NCBI RefSeq assembly: GCF_025370875.1 | Contig: NZ_JAMXFD010000001.1 | Span: 594,701 to 658,700 of the forward strand | Direction of reading: 5' to 3' | Length of the DNA: 64,000 nucleotides | Source: Laspinema palackyanum D2c | GTDB taxonomy: Bacteria > Cyanobacteriota > Cyanobacteriia > Cyanobacteriales > Laspinemataceae | Shown: in pieces, positions 1 through 9,116 of the stretch | How the letters are laid out: each line of letters starts with the position of its first letter | Numbering within the stretch: position 1 is the first letter of the stretch | Made by a program: the position numbers and the translations under genes | The notes under the pieces: model-generated | The model's database searches: none | Told to the model about the DNA's origin: nothing | What the model saw: the letters and a program-made list of their open reading frames with translations, nothing else

Positions 1-170
1 AAAGGTTCAAAGAAGGCGTCTGAGAGTTTTCCGGTGAGTAAACCAGGGGTGCGCGGTTCGGCTTCATTCACCGTTAGAGTTGCAGTTTTTTCGTGAATTA
101 AATCATAAATCTCTCCCAGCTTCTCTTCGGGGATATTTTGTAATTCTTGGATAATTTTTTGAAGTAACAT
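1..170 (-). CDS. Antitoxin-like small protein, cut by the window edge
   Basis: The ATG lies at 168-170 on the minus strand, preceded by a CGAGGA ribosome-binding site, and the frame stays open to base 1, giving 56 residues. The peptide starts MLLQKIIQELQNIPEEKLGE and continues with an LIH segment and PGLLTGKLSDAFFEP. The short amphipathic N-terminus followed by a PGxLxGK(L/I)xDAFFEPL-type tail resembles the small antitoxins of the VapB/DUF2281 kind that are common in cyanobacteria. The C-terminus and any toxin partner lie outside the window, so the toxin-antitoxin reading is inference. Confidence 0.5.
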   Translation of the reverse strand, partial: MLLQKIIQELQNIPEEKLGEIYDLIHEKTATLTVNEAEPRTPGLLTGKLSDAFFEP

Positions 171-499
171 AAATCCTCGGGGGGTGAATCCTTCAAGCTT
201 TCTCAAGCGCGGTTGATCCTTGGAAAGGACACACCGAAACGAGCGGCAAACTTCTCCTGGAAGAGGTTCAGTCGCTTCCGCAAGGCCGGGATGAGTTCAG
301 AAATTGGCCACGTGGATTAATACCAAATCCGGTCCTCAAACGTTGTTTTTCTGCGTTAGCCCGCGCAGGGGTCTACTGAGCTTGTCGAAGTACAGGCTTT
401 GTCCGTGTAGCCCCAGGCTTTAGCCTGCGGGTTTTATTATAACCTAAACAAGCAATTTCAGATCCTTAATATTTTATTAAAAAATCAGCTTTCTGCACT
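171..499. other. Intergenic region without a gene
   Basis: Between the antitoxin-like start and the stop of the NACHT protein there is no convincing ORF on either strand. The stretch holds a palindromic repeat (361-430, listed separately) and an AT-rich end near 430-490. Confidence 0.6.
361..430 (-). repeat. Palindromic interspersed repeat, AAAGCCTG type
   Basis: Read on the minus strand this contains GGGGCTACACGG followed by ACAAAGCCTG (393-414), next to a short inverted repeat CAGGCTTTAGCCTG (414-427). A related unit with 19 of 22 matching bases lies inside the porin gene at 61743-61776. Such hairpin repeats are widespread between cyanobacterial genes. Confidence 0.55.
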
Positions 500-3400
500 C
501 TACTGCTCGATCGCCCCCAATGCTTTCAGAGTAGCTTTTTGAGCCTCAGTTAATCCCGTTGCGCCGGTAATATCCATCCCGGCGTAAGGTTTATTCACGA
601 TCGCCTGTACACAATTTCCTGACTCCAACTCCCACACTTTGATGGTTTCGTCATAACTCCCAGATACCAGGGTCTTCCCCTCGGGATGAAACACCAGGGA
701 TAACACGGCACTTCCATGTCCATCGAAGGTTTTGATACAGTCTCCGGTTTCGATATCCCAGAGACTCACAATGCCATCTTCCCGGCCAGAGGCGAGGGTT
801 TTTCTATCCGGGGAGACGGCGACGGCCCAGACGTAATTACCTTGGCCCTGTAAACTTTTCAGGCATTCCCCTGTTCTAAAATTCCACAAGTTCATTGTGC
901 CATCATCGGTTCCGGAAACTAGGGTTGTGCTATCGCTACTGAAAGAGAGAGAGACGACCCGACTGGTATGCCCTTGTAAGAGGGTCATCCCCTGTTCAAT
1001 TTGTTGCAAATCCCATAGTTTCACGGTAGAGTCCGCACTACCGCAGGCCAAAGTTTGACCATCCGGGGCCAGGGCCATCACATCCCCCGAACTGGGGGGT
1101 CTCCATTGGGTCGTGAGGTTCTCACCTGTTGGCATTTCCCAACGGTGGAGGGTGCCGTCATCGCTGATGCTGGTGAGGTAGTCTCCGGTGGGGGGAATGG
1201 CGACGGATAGCACTTTGCTGGGATGTCCCTGCCAGGTTCTTAAACATTCGCCGGTGGTTAAATCCCAGAGTTTGACGCGGCGATCGGCACTGCCGGAGGC
1301 GAGGATGTTGCCATCGGGGGCGACTGCCAAGGACCAGACGGCACTGGCATATCCTTGTAAGGTAGTGAGGCATTCTCCTCGCACAATATCCCAGAGTTTC
1401 ACGGTTTCGTCATCACTTCCAGAGACCAAAGTGCGGCCATCGGGAGCAATGGCAACGGTTCCTACCCGACTACTATGATCCGCTAACCGATGTAAGCAGT
1501 CCCCCGTGGTCATATCCCAGACTTTCACGGTCCCATCGGCACTCCCTCCGATTAAGGTTTTGTTATCGGCAGCAACCGCTAAGGACCACACAGAACGACT
1601 CTGTTGTTCGATGGTTTTTTGACAGTTTCCTGTGCTTAAATCCCACAGTTTCACGGTTTGATCCGCACTGCCGGAGGCGAGGGTTTTGCCATCGGGTGTG
1701 ACAGCGACGGATAATACCCATTCGGTATGTCCCTGTAAGGTTTTGCGACAGACGCCGGTTTCCAAATCCCAGAGTTTCACGGTTTGATCCGCGCTACCGG
1801 AGGCGATGGTTTGGCCATCGGGGGTGACGGCGACCGACCATATAATGCTACCATGTCCATATAAGGTCGTATGACAGTGGCCGGTTTCTAAATCCCAGAG
1901 TTTCACGGTGCGATCGTTACTCCCGGAAACGAGGGTTTTGCCATCGGGGGTGATGGCGACTGCTCTCACAAAATGGCTATGACCTGTCAAGGTTTGCAGA
2001 CAGTTCCCTGTGCGGACATCCCAGGTTTTTACCGTGCCATCATCGCTACCAGAAACGAGGGTTTTGCCATCGGGGGTGACTGCCACGGACCAGACTGGCG
2101 CAGAATGTCCTTGGCACAATACCAAGGGTTTCCCCTCAACTTGCCACAGATAAATTTCCCCATTGGCATCTCCCGTGGCAAACCACTCGCCATCGGGACT
2201 AAATGCGGCGGATAAAACGGTTCCAAATACGGTTGTGAAGGTACAATGTTTTAAGTTAGCTTGGGCTAAATTGACATTCCGTAAATTAGCCGAAGTAAAA
2301 TCAGCCCCTAAGATAACCGTATCTTGGAGGTCGCTATTATCCAAAGCATTGGGGTCTATTTTTAACAATAAAGTGACGGCATTTCCCCCGAGATAGGCCG
2401 CTTCATTTTCACATTGACCTTGAGTGGATTGGACTAATTGTAGTAATCGGGTTTTGGTCGCTTCCCCGGGGTCAATGGTGGGTAATAATAGCTCTAATAC
2501 CGCTGGAGTTAAGGGTGCTTTGCCAAAGGTTTGGGAAAGGTTGGACGTAGAGGGAAACTGTTTCAGGTCCGCAAATTCCGTAAAATCTGGGGCTAAAATG
2601 CCCAATTCTACTGCAAATTTGTAGGCAACAAAAAACTCTAATAAAGAGCGATGGGCGGGAGTATAGTCCCCTTCCGCATTGCGAATCAGCATGGTTTGAG
2701 CCATCATGTCATAATGCCAATGGTCCAAATCTTTTTGTTGTTGGACCACGGTACTAAACAGGCGGCGCAGACGATTGGGAAATTCCCGGAAATTGAGACT
2801 CATCTGGTCAGTAGAAAGCATTTCCCAAGACAGTTCGCAAAGGAAATATAATTTATCCGCCATTGAGGTAAAGGTGCGCTCGGTTTTAATATCCCGTTCC
2901 ATCTTGCGGCGCACGGCATAAAAGTAAATTCGGGATAAATCAATGGGTTTTCCTGATTCAATTTCCGGTAAGGCTTCTAAAATTAACTCAATCATCACAG
3001 GACGTTTTGCCAAATCCAATAATTTGGCATTTTGCATCACTTTTTCCACCGTTGTCGCTGTTGCCCGTTTGCCAATTACGTCGCGGATTTGGGTGGAATT
3101 GAGCTTTTCAATTTCCAACACTTCAAATTGAGGGGTTGCCCCAATTAAATTGGCGGTGGAGGCTTTTAATTCCGCATTTAACAGGGCGCGTCCTTCTTGA
3201 GCTTCGGGAAAATGTTCGGTCCGACAAGTGAGGATGACTTTGGACCCGGGAACGACGACTTTGGCGAGTTCCCAAAAGTTATTAATCATTTGTTGGCGAT
3301 CGACTTTGGCGGCCATTTCATCAAAGCCATCAAAAATCAGCAACAATTTCCCCATGCGATTTAATTGCTCAAAGGCAGAGTATCCGGGTAAGCCAATTTC

Positions 3401-4735
3401 ATGCTGTCGGAAAAAGAATTCGGAAAACAAGGATTCCACGCTGACTGCTTTGGCATAATCCCGTAAGGGAATGACTAAAGGCAGGCGAGGACGGGGCAAT
3501 CCTTCTTCTTTAGCATCGCGATATTTCTTAACCGTTTCCCAAGCATAATGAAGGGCAAACCAGGTTTTTCCCGTGCCAAATTCCCCTAAAATGGAGATAT
3601 GTTCTTTCGCAGGGTCATCCACCCAACGGTTGATATAGCGGTCAATCCAGCCGTTGCGTTCATCGTAGCGACTTTTAGCAAGGCGTTGGTGGGTGATGGG
3701 GTCTATTTCTTCTTTGGTACAGGCTAGGGGAACATATAACTGTTCAATGTCTCGCTGCTTAACTTCTGCTTCTAACCAGTCGATATATCGACTAAAATCT
3801 GCTACTTCGTCAATGAGTTCGTCAAAGGTGTAGCAGAATAAAACATCATCATTTTCAACAATATCCACCGCCGCTTGACTAATCCGCCGGGGGGCAACTA
3901 ACCAGCCTTCATCGGCTTTTTGAACATCGACGGATTGCCGTAAATGATTGACATCACTAATGGTAACTTCCCCTTCGATTCCTCGGACCACAATGCGATC
4001 GAACCCACGACGAGCGCGGATATTAATAATCCATTCAAAGTAATTGGGGATTTGAACGTCATAAGACTCAAAGTCATATAACGCTTCTAGCCAGTTGCGT
4101 AATTGTTGAGCAAATTCTGATTTAAGCCTGGGTTGGTTCCCGGCAGCCGGAAGAATGGGGTCGGGTTCGCTGGCGGTTAATTTAGCAATTTCTTGGCGGA
4201 GGTCTTCCAAGGCATTGAGATTTTCCAGCCGCTCTAAAATTTGGTTGGTATTGTATCGCAAATCTTCAATTTTGCGAAATTCCAAGACTTCCGCAGGAGT
4301 GCGGGTGCGGTTGGCAATTTCCATAAAAATGCTGCTAAATTTCGCCAGTTCCCGCTTATAGTCAATATGGCTTTCCCGAATTTTATCTCCCAAGGCAAAG
4401 CCATCGATATAGGCTTCTGCTTCCTTGAGGAGGGTATAGGGGTCGTTGCGATCGAAGGCTTTGCGAAAGCCGTGATAAATTTCGTTTTGTCGGAACAGTT
4501 CGAGGACGAGTTGGAGCCGGTCTACGTCGAAATTATCAAGGTTTTGGATACCATATTCGACTAAGGCATACCGATAAACTCCGGTGAAATCTGCCGGAGG
4601 ATGGTCTGCATCAATTTTAAATTTTTGGAGTAATTTAATAACTAATTCGTTGCGTCTAGCGGTATTAATGATGACGGGAGTGGCAACGCGAGCGATCGCC
4701 AGAATCGCCCGAACGATCTCGTCAATTCCTACCAT
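500..4735 (-). CDS. NACHT-domain STAND NTPase with WD40 propeller (NLR-like)
   Basis: A 1411-residue multidomain protein. Residues 1-200 are helical and unrecognised. Residues 205-320 (around NYFEWIINIRAR, DRIVVRGIEGEVTIS and GWLVAPRRISQAA) have the pattern of an Mrr-like PD-(D/E)xK fold without an obvious E-x-K. The NACHT NTPase follows: Walker A GEFGTGKT (384-391), Walker B LLLIFDGFDEMA (464-475), TCRT (503-506), and the family signature HRSLLEFFVAYKFA near 695-708. A short pentapeptide-like run (ADFTSANLRNVNLAQANL, 811-828) links to 13 WD40 repeats (about 835-1375). The C-terminal tail MDITGATGLTEAQKATLKAL is familiar from cyanobacterial NACHT and pentapeptide proteins. STAND proteins of this layout oligomerise when the sensor (here WD40) binds a ligand; some bacterial NACHT proteins are antiphage. 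No adjacent gene indicates the trigger or output. Confidence 0.9.
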   Translation of the reverse strand: MVGIDEIVRAILAIARVATPVIINTARRNELVIKLLQKFKIDADHPPADFTGVYRYALVEYGIQNLDNFDVDRLQLVLELFRQNEIYHGFRKAFDRNDPYTLLKEAEAYIDGFALGDKIRESHIDYKRELAKFSSIFMEIANRTRTPAEVLEFRKIEDLRYNTNQILERLENLNALEDLRQEIAKLTASEPDPILPAAGNQPRLKSEFAQQLRNWLEALYDFESYDVQIPNYFEWIINIRARRGFDRIVVRGIEGEVTISDVNHLRQSVDVQKADEGWLVAPRRISQAAVDIVENDDVLFCYTFDELIDEVADFSRYIDWLEAEVKQRDIEQLYVPLACTKEEIDPITHQRLAKSRYDERNGWIDRYINRWVDDPAKEHISILGEFGTGKTWFALHYAWETVKKYRDAKEEGLPRPRLPLVIPLRDYAKAVSVESLFSEFFFRQHEIGLPGYSAFEQLNRMGKLLLIFDGFDEMAAKVDRQQMINNFWELAKVVVPGSKVILTCRTEHFPEAQEGRALLNAELKASTANLIGATPQFEVLEIEKLNSTQIRDVIGKRATATTVEKVMQNAKLLDLAKRPVMIELILEALPEIESGKPIDLSRIYFYAVRRKMERDIKTERTFTSMADKLYFLCELSWEMLSTDQMSLNFREFPNRLRRLFSTVVQQQKDLDHWHYDMMAQTMLIRNAEGDYTPAHRSLLEFFVAYKFAVELGILAPDFTEFADLKQFPSTSNLSQTFGKAPLTPAVLELLLPTIDPGEATKTRLLQLVQSTQGQCENEAAYLGGNAVTLLLKIDPNALDNSDLQDTVILGADFTSANLRNVNLAQANLKHCTFTTVFGTVLSAAFSPDGEWFATGDANGEIYLWQVEGKPLVLCQGHSAPVWSVAVTPDGKTLVSGSDDGTVKTWDVRTGNCLQTLTGHSHFVRAVAITPDGKTLVSGSNDRTVKLWDLETGHCHTTLYGHGSIIWSVAVTPDGQTIASGSADQTVKLWDLETGVCRKTLQGHTEWVLSVAVTPDGKTLASGSADQTVKLWDLSTGNCQKTIEQQSRSVWSLAVAADNKTLIGGSADGTVKVWDMTTGDCLHRLADHSSRVGTVAIAPDGRTLVSGSDDETVKLWDIVRGECLTTLQGYASAVWSLAVAPDGNILASGSADRRVKLWDLTTGECLRTWQGHPSKVLSVAIPPTGDYLTSISDDGTLHRWEMPTGENLTTQWRPPSSGDVMALAPDGQTLACGSADSTVKLWDLQQIEQGMTLLQGHTSRVVSLSFSSDSTTLVSGTDDGTMNLWNFRTGECLKSLQGQGNYVWAVAVSPDRKTLASGREDGIVSLWDIETGDCIKTFDGHGSAVLSLVFHPEGKTLVSGSYDETIKVWELESGNCVQAIVNKPYAGMDITGATGLTEAQKATLKALGAIEQ

Positions 4736-5437
4736 AGTTTTTTCCTCGATCTGCGATAGCTAATAACCTATAGGTGGGACAGCAATGGCTGTTTAGGGTA
4801 TCGGGGGTGGGTTTCGTGAGTGGGGTTGCTTGTCGGTTGCGATCGCGGCCATGCTCATTATGGGGTGGTAAATGGGGTTACGGTGGAGTCCCTCATCAAA
4901 CCTAACGCAATTTTCCCCAGTTAGCCTAGGGTGGGTAACCCACACTCGATTAGAAAATGGGGGAGATGAGTGCATAGCCTTCTGTTTATTCTATTGGGTC
5001 CTGAGAAATGCTAACTCGGCCTTGGGTTCCGTCTGTTGTGTTGGCGGGGTTGGGGAGGGGAGACCTAACCCCCCAACCCCCTTCCCTACGAGGGAAGGGG
5101 GAGCCGGAGAGGGAGAATCAAAGCCCCTCCCCTCGTAGGGGAGGGGTTTGGGGAGAGGTCGGTTTCTGCAATTGACCAACCCACTCCCAACCAACGAAAG
5201 CCCGATCGCATCACCCAGACCCTAAGCGCACCCAGACGGTTGCAAATCCCCTCAAACCCTTACTCTCCAAACTTTTTACTCTACGGAACCCGTAAAAATC
5301 CCCGGTTAAACCCTGCCAGTCTGAGGGACCTGTAGTTTGCACCCCCATCGGTAATCTCCCCCATTAGGGCCGAGATGCTTGTTTCAGATTAGCGAACCAA
5401 GATTTACCATAGAAATAACCCCTTGGGAAAGTAGTTG
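4736..5437. other. Intergenic region with inverted-repeat block
   Basis: About 700 bases upstream of both the divergent NACHT gene and the kinase gene. Short ORFs exist on both strands, but they run through a low-complexity C/G-rich repeat and have no recognisable product. Promoters for both flanking genes are expected here; none was clear enough to call. Confidence 0.6.
5045..5160. repeat. C/G-rich interspersed repeat, two inverted copies
   Basis: Two hairpin units lie back to back: CCCTTCCCTACGAGGGAAGG around 5080-5100, and CCCCTCCCCTCGTAGGGGAG around 5124-5145, followed by a GGTTTGGGGAGAGGTC tail. A shorter relative (CCCTCCCCTTGCTAAGGGGA) is at 12066-12105. This is a familiar cyanobacterial intergenic repeat type. 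Confidence 0.7.
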
Positions 5438-7306
5438 ATGAGTTACTGTCCGAATCCCGATTGTCCGAATCCGATAAATCCTGACCTGACGACGTTTTGT
5501 CGCGCCTGTGGTACCAAGCTGGTGTTGGCACAACGGTATCGTTTGGTGAAACTCATCGGGACTGGGGGGTTTGGCAGAACGCTGTTGGCACTGGATGAAT
5601 TCAAACCCTCGAAACCGCAATGTGTGGTTAAGCAGTTTTATCCCCAATCTCAACAGAATTCGGAGAAGGCGAATCAATTATTTCAGCAGGAGGCGATTCG
5701 TTTGGAACAATTGGGCAAACATTCTCAAATTCCCGAACTGTTTGCACATTTTGAACAGGAAAATCGTCAATATATTGTCCAGGAATTTATTGATGGCCAA
5801 AATTTAACGGAAGAACTCGCCGAACAAGGGCGATTTTCTGAAGCGGCAATTGTTAGTTTGTTGGAAGATTTATTGCCGGTTTTACAGTTTGTGCATAAAG
5901 GTCAGGTGATTCATCGGGATATTAAACCAGAAAATATTATTCGCCGTCGTCACGATCGCAAGTTGGTTCTGGTGGATTTTGGTGCGGCTAAATATGCCAC
6001 GGGAACGACCCTGAATCAAACCGGCACTACCATTGGTACTAAAGGTTATGCCGCACCGGAACAAACTTTTGGCAAGGCGGTATTTGCCAGTGATATCTAT
6101 AGTTTGGGGGTGACTTGTATTCACTTGTTGACCAGCCGGGAACCGTTTGAGATGTATGATGCGATGGAAAGTACCTTCGTCTGGCGGGAGTATTTAGGGA
6201 TTAACAAAGTGGGCGATCGCCTCGCAACGGTCCTCGACAAGGCGATCGAAAGTAGTGTGAGACGGCGTTATCAATCCGTTGAAGAATTCATGCTAGGGTT
6301 GAAAGCCCCCCCCTCAAAGGGCAGTAGGACCATCACTCCCCAATCCCGATCGCCTGCACCGCCTCCCCCACGAGCGATCGCCACGGTGCGCGTGAGTACG
6401 CCTCCGGTTACGGTGTCGGAAATTGGCAGTTTGAAGGGACATGGTGCGCCGGTTAAAACCGTTGCCATTAGTGCTAATGGTCAACTCTTGGTCAGTGGCA
6501 GTCGTTCCGGGATTAAATGGTGGCAACTCCATGAGGGTCAAGAATTACCCACCCTCCGCAGCAGTTGGCCCGAGGAACCCTTTGCGGGGGTGAGTGCGGT
6601 AGCGTTTTCCCCCGATGGGCGACTGTTGGCCGCAGGCAGTGGGGGAGGGGCGATCGCGTTGTGGGATGTGACGTTACGCAGGATTCTGCGCCTGCTGAAA
6701 GCGCCATCGGGGGTCAAGTCGGTGGCGTTTTCCCCCGATGGCCGACTGTTGGCTGCTGGGGGAACGGATGGGGCGATCGCCCTGTGGGAGACGGCGTCTT
6801 GGCGGCTATTTCGTCCCCTGATGGGTCATTCTGCTGCTGTCAACTCTGTAGCCTTTTCTCCCGACTGCCGCACTTTAGTCTCTGGAAGTGAGGATACTTC
6901 CATTGTGTTCTGGGATGTGACCACTCAGGCGGATACACAGACGGGATGGGGACGTTCAGGGGCGGTGAATGCGATCACCATTTCTCCCTGTGGTCGCTTC
7001 CTCGCCAGTGGTTGTGCGAATCGCACCATTTTGTTATGGGAACTGCCCTCGGGCCAACAAATTGGCACACTCACGGGACATTCCACGGGAGTTAATTCCG
7101 TGGTTTTTTCTCCTGATGGATCAACCCTGGCCTCGGGAAGTGATGATACTTCCATTGTGCTATGGGATGTGAAAACGGGACAAGAAAAGCGCACCTGTTG
7201 GGGGCGATCGGGTGTGGTTTATGCTGTTGCCTTTACTCCCGATGGGAATACCTTAGTGAGTGGGACTGAGGATACAACCGTGAAAATTTGGCAGTTGCGG
7301 GGATAA
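5438..7306 (+). CDS. Serine/threonine protein kinase with N-terminal zinc ribbon and C-terminal WD40 propeller
   Basis: The frame opens at a TTG (5435), but the ATG three bases later is the likely start, giving 622 residues. A zinc ribbon has Cys4, Cys9, Cys21 and Cys24. The Hanks-type kinase domain follows: glycine loop GTGGFG (41-46), catalytic Lys65 in VVKQF, HRDIKPEN with H159-R160-D161, DFG (180-182) and an APEQ segment. All key catalytic residues are present, so it should be active. A Pro-rich linker (PAPPPPRAI) leads to seven WD40 repeats ending at the C-terminus, enough for one closed propeller. No membrane span is visible, so it is probably a soluble kinase that uses the propeller for substrate or partner binding. 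It is convergent with the histidine kinase downstream. Confidence 0.93.
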   Translation: MSYCPNPDCPNPINPDLTTFCRACGTKLVLAQRYRLVKLIGTGGFGRTLLALDEFKPSKPQCVVKQFYPQSQQNSEKANQLFQQEAIRLEQLGKHSQIPELFAHFEQENRQYIVQEFIDGQNLTEELAEQGRFSEAAIVSLLEDLLPVLQFVHKGQVIHRDIKPENIIRRRHDRKLVLVDFGAAKYATGTTLNQTGTTIGTKGYAAPEQTFGKAVFASDIYSLGVTCIHLLTSREPFEMYDAMESTFVWREYLGINKVGDRLATVLDKAIESSVRRRYQSVEEFMLGLKAPPSKGSRTITPQSRSPAPPPPRAIATVRVSTPPVTVSEIGSLKGHGAPVKTVAISANGQLLVSGSRSGIKWWQLHEGQELPTLRSSWPEEPFAGVSAVAFSPDGRLLAAGSGGGAIALWDVTLRRILRLLKAPSGVKSVAFSPDGRLLAAGGTDGAIALWETASWRLFRPLMGHSAAVNSVAFSPDCRTLVSGSEDTSIVFWDVTTQADTQTGWGRSGAVNAITISPCGRFLASGCANRTILLWELPSGQQIGTLTGHSTGVNSVVFSPDGSTLASGSDDTSIVLWDVKTGQEKRTCWGRSGVVYAVAFTPDGNTLVSGTEDTTVKIWQLRG

Positions 7307-7329
7307 TTTTCAGCGAACCCGAACTGTTT

Positions 7330-8712
7330 TTATTCCTCCTCGCCTGTTAACTCCCTCTCGCTTTTTCGGTCTAAGGGTAAGATGATTTCAAATTCCGTGC
7401 CGATTCCCTCTTGGGAGTTGAGATTGAGTTGACCCTTGTGCTTATCTCGGACAATTTCATTACTAATGGCTAATCCTAATCCCGTCCCTTTCCCCACAGG
7501 TTTGGTGGTGAAAAAAGTCTCAAAAATTCGCTGTTGAATTTGAGCGGGAATTCCAATCCCATTATCTGCAATTCGGATAATGACTGCGGATTGGTCTTCG
7601 CGGTTGATTAGTTCCGTGGCGATCGCCAACTGGGGTTTCCACGTTTGATTCCCATTCAAATTCCGGGATTCTTTTTCTTTCCGTTCTAATATTGCATCAA
7701 TAGCATTTCCTAACAAATTCATAAACACTTGGCTCAACTGCCCGGAATAACAGTCCACTAAGGGCAAGTCTCCATAATTTTTGACTAGCTCAATATCATA
7801 CTTGATTTGATTGTTTAAAATCAACAGGGTACTATCGATACATTCATGTAAATCCGCTGGTTTACGCGCGGTTTCATCCAAATGAGAAAAGTTTTGTAAC
7901 CCGCCAACAATCTTCGTGAGTCGGTCTGAACTCACGACCAAAGATTGCACCAGCTTGGGTAAATCTTTCCGTAAAAACTCTAAATCAATATTCTCGATGG
8001 TTTCAGTAATTCGGGGGGAAGGTGTTTCCACTTCCTCTTCATAGACCGACACCAGTTCTAGCAAGTCTTGACAGTAGTTGGCTAAAAATCCCATATTTCC
8101 GGAAATACAATTCACGGGATTTTTAATTTCATGAGCAATTCCCGCTACCATCCGCCCTAAAGAGGCCATTTTTTCCGTTTGAATGGTATGGGAACGGGTT
8201 TGCTCTTGCAGCATCTGGGTTGTGAGTTCATAAATTTGGGATTGGGCGATCAGTAACTGATGAACGTCTAAGAGACGATAAACATCCGGTTCCATCTCAA
8301 TCACAATCGGTTCATAGAGAAACTCTGGCGATCGCTCTAACGATTGCCTTGCTGCCATACCAATGGGTAGATAGCTGGGAAAGGTGAGAGGTTCGATTTT
8401 TGTAAAGTTATGTAAGGCTTTTAAGGGTCTTCTGGAGAATAATTCTAACCCATAGGGACGGCTCAAATGCTCCAAAAATTTCCGGCGAGAAATCGTCCCC
8501 GCAAACTTACCTGAGTCGGTTAAAATCGCCCCGGGAAGCAGTGGGTTTTCAGCTAAGGCTTTAGCTAAGTCGGATCCTGGACAAGTGACTTCTATTTCAA
8601 AATCAAACAGGGTCAGGTCCGCCAGAGTGGAGTCTAATGTAAGTTTACCAACCAGTCGGTCTGGAGTCACTGGAACGACTTGTTCTAAATTTTCCACAGA
8701 TGTTGCAAGCAT
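7330..8712 (-). CDS. Sensor histidine kinase with CBS-like N-terminal sensor module
   Basis: 460 residues. The N-terminal 155 residues form a sensor module with the landmarks NPLLPGAIL, (S)RRKFLEHLSRPYGLELF and YEPIVIEMEPDVYRLLDVHQLL, shared almost point for point with the GGDEF protein at 9117-10247. A short coiled linker precedes the HisKA domain (ASLGRMVAGIAHEIKNP, phospho-acceptor His194). The HATPase domain has the N-box (FMNLLGNAIDAI), G1 (IADNGIGIP) and G2 (GKGTGLGLAIS). No membrane span and no receiver domain are seen, so it is a cytoplasmic kinase that needs a response regulator encoded elsewhere. The sensor resembles paired CBS motifs, which would suggest nucleotide sensing; that is inference. 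Confidence 0.92.
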   Translation of the reverse strand: MLATSVENLEQVVPVTPDRLVGKLTLDSTLADLTLFDFEIEVTCPGSDLAKALAENPLLPGAILTDSGKFAGTISRRKFLEHLSRPYGLELFSRRPLKALHNFTKIEPLTFPSYLPIGMAARQSLERSPEFLYEPIVIEMEPDVYRLLDVHQLLIAQSQIYELTTQMLQEQTRSHTIQTEKMASLGRMVAGIAHEIKNPVNCISGNMGFLANYCQDLLELVSVYEEEVETPSPRITETIENIDLEFLRKDLPKLVQSLVVSSDRLTKIVGGLQNFSHLDETARKPADLHECIDSTLLILNNQIKYDIELVKNYGDLPLVDCYSGQLSQVFMNLLGNAIDAILERKEKESRNLNGNQTWKPQLAIATELINREDQSAVIIRIADNGIGIPAQIQQRIFETFFTTKPVGKGTGLGLAISNEIVRDKHKGQLNLNSQEGIGTEFEIILPLDRKSERELTGEEE

Positions 8713-9116
8713 TACGGGTTTCCTCAGTATGGGGAATGGGGAGCATGGAGAATTTAAAAGTTATTTATTTTACAGAATTTCATTATTTTACAATAAATTT
8801 CTCCTCTCGGTTAATTCCTTAAAAAAGTTTAAATTAAAATTAACCTGGAATTAACCTGGGGTATCAAGAATAGGAGTCAACAATTAAAAACCGAATCTTC
8901 CTGGGCCTAAGGGGTTACAGATTCGCCAAAAATTGATAAAACCCTGGGTGAGTCTTCTCTCTATTATACCCAATTCCTCGCGATCGCTGTGATAACCAGG
9001 ACACCGATCGGGAGGAGATGAATTGAGGAACGCCTATTCAATCCCATAGACTAGTAAATCCGTGGATTTTGATCCGTTTCGAGGCAAACTGCTGGGGGTT
9101 TAAGGTCGTCGATTTG
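8713..9116. other. Intergenic region without a gene
   Basis: About 400 bases upstream of the histidine kinase and downstream of the GGDEF gene. It is AT-rich near 8760-8850. No ORF has a ribosome-binding site or a recognisable product, and no strong hairpin was seen. Confidence 0.55.

Noticed and set aside
1158..4564. Several 60-146-residue frames on both strands inside the NACHT gene
   Set aside because: They lie opposite or out of frame with a well-supported 1411-codon gene and arise from its repetitive WD40 coding sequence; none has recognisable motifs.
4793..5194. Small frames on both strands upstream of the kinase gene
   Set aside because: They run through the C/G-rich interspersed repeat and give Pro-rich low-complexity peptides (PNPPTPFPTREGG type), a known artefact of this repeat.
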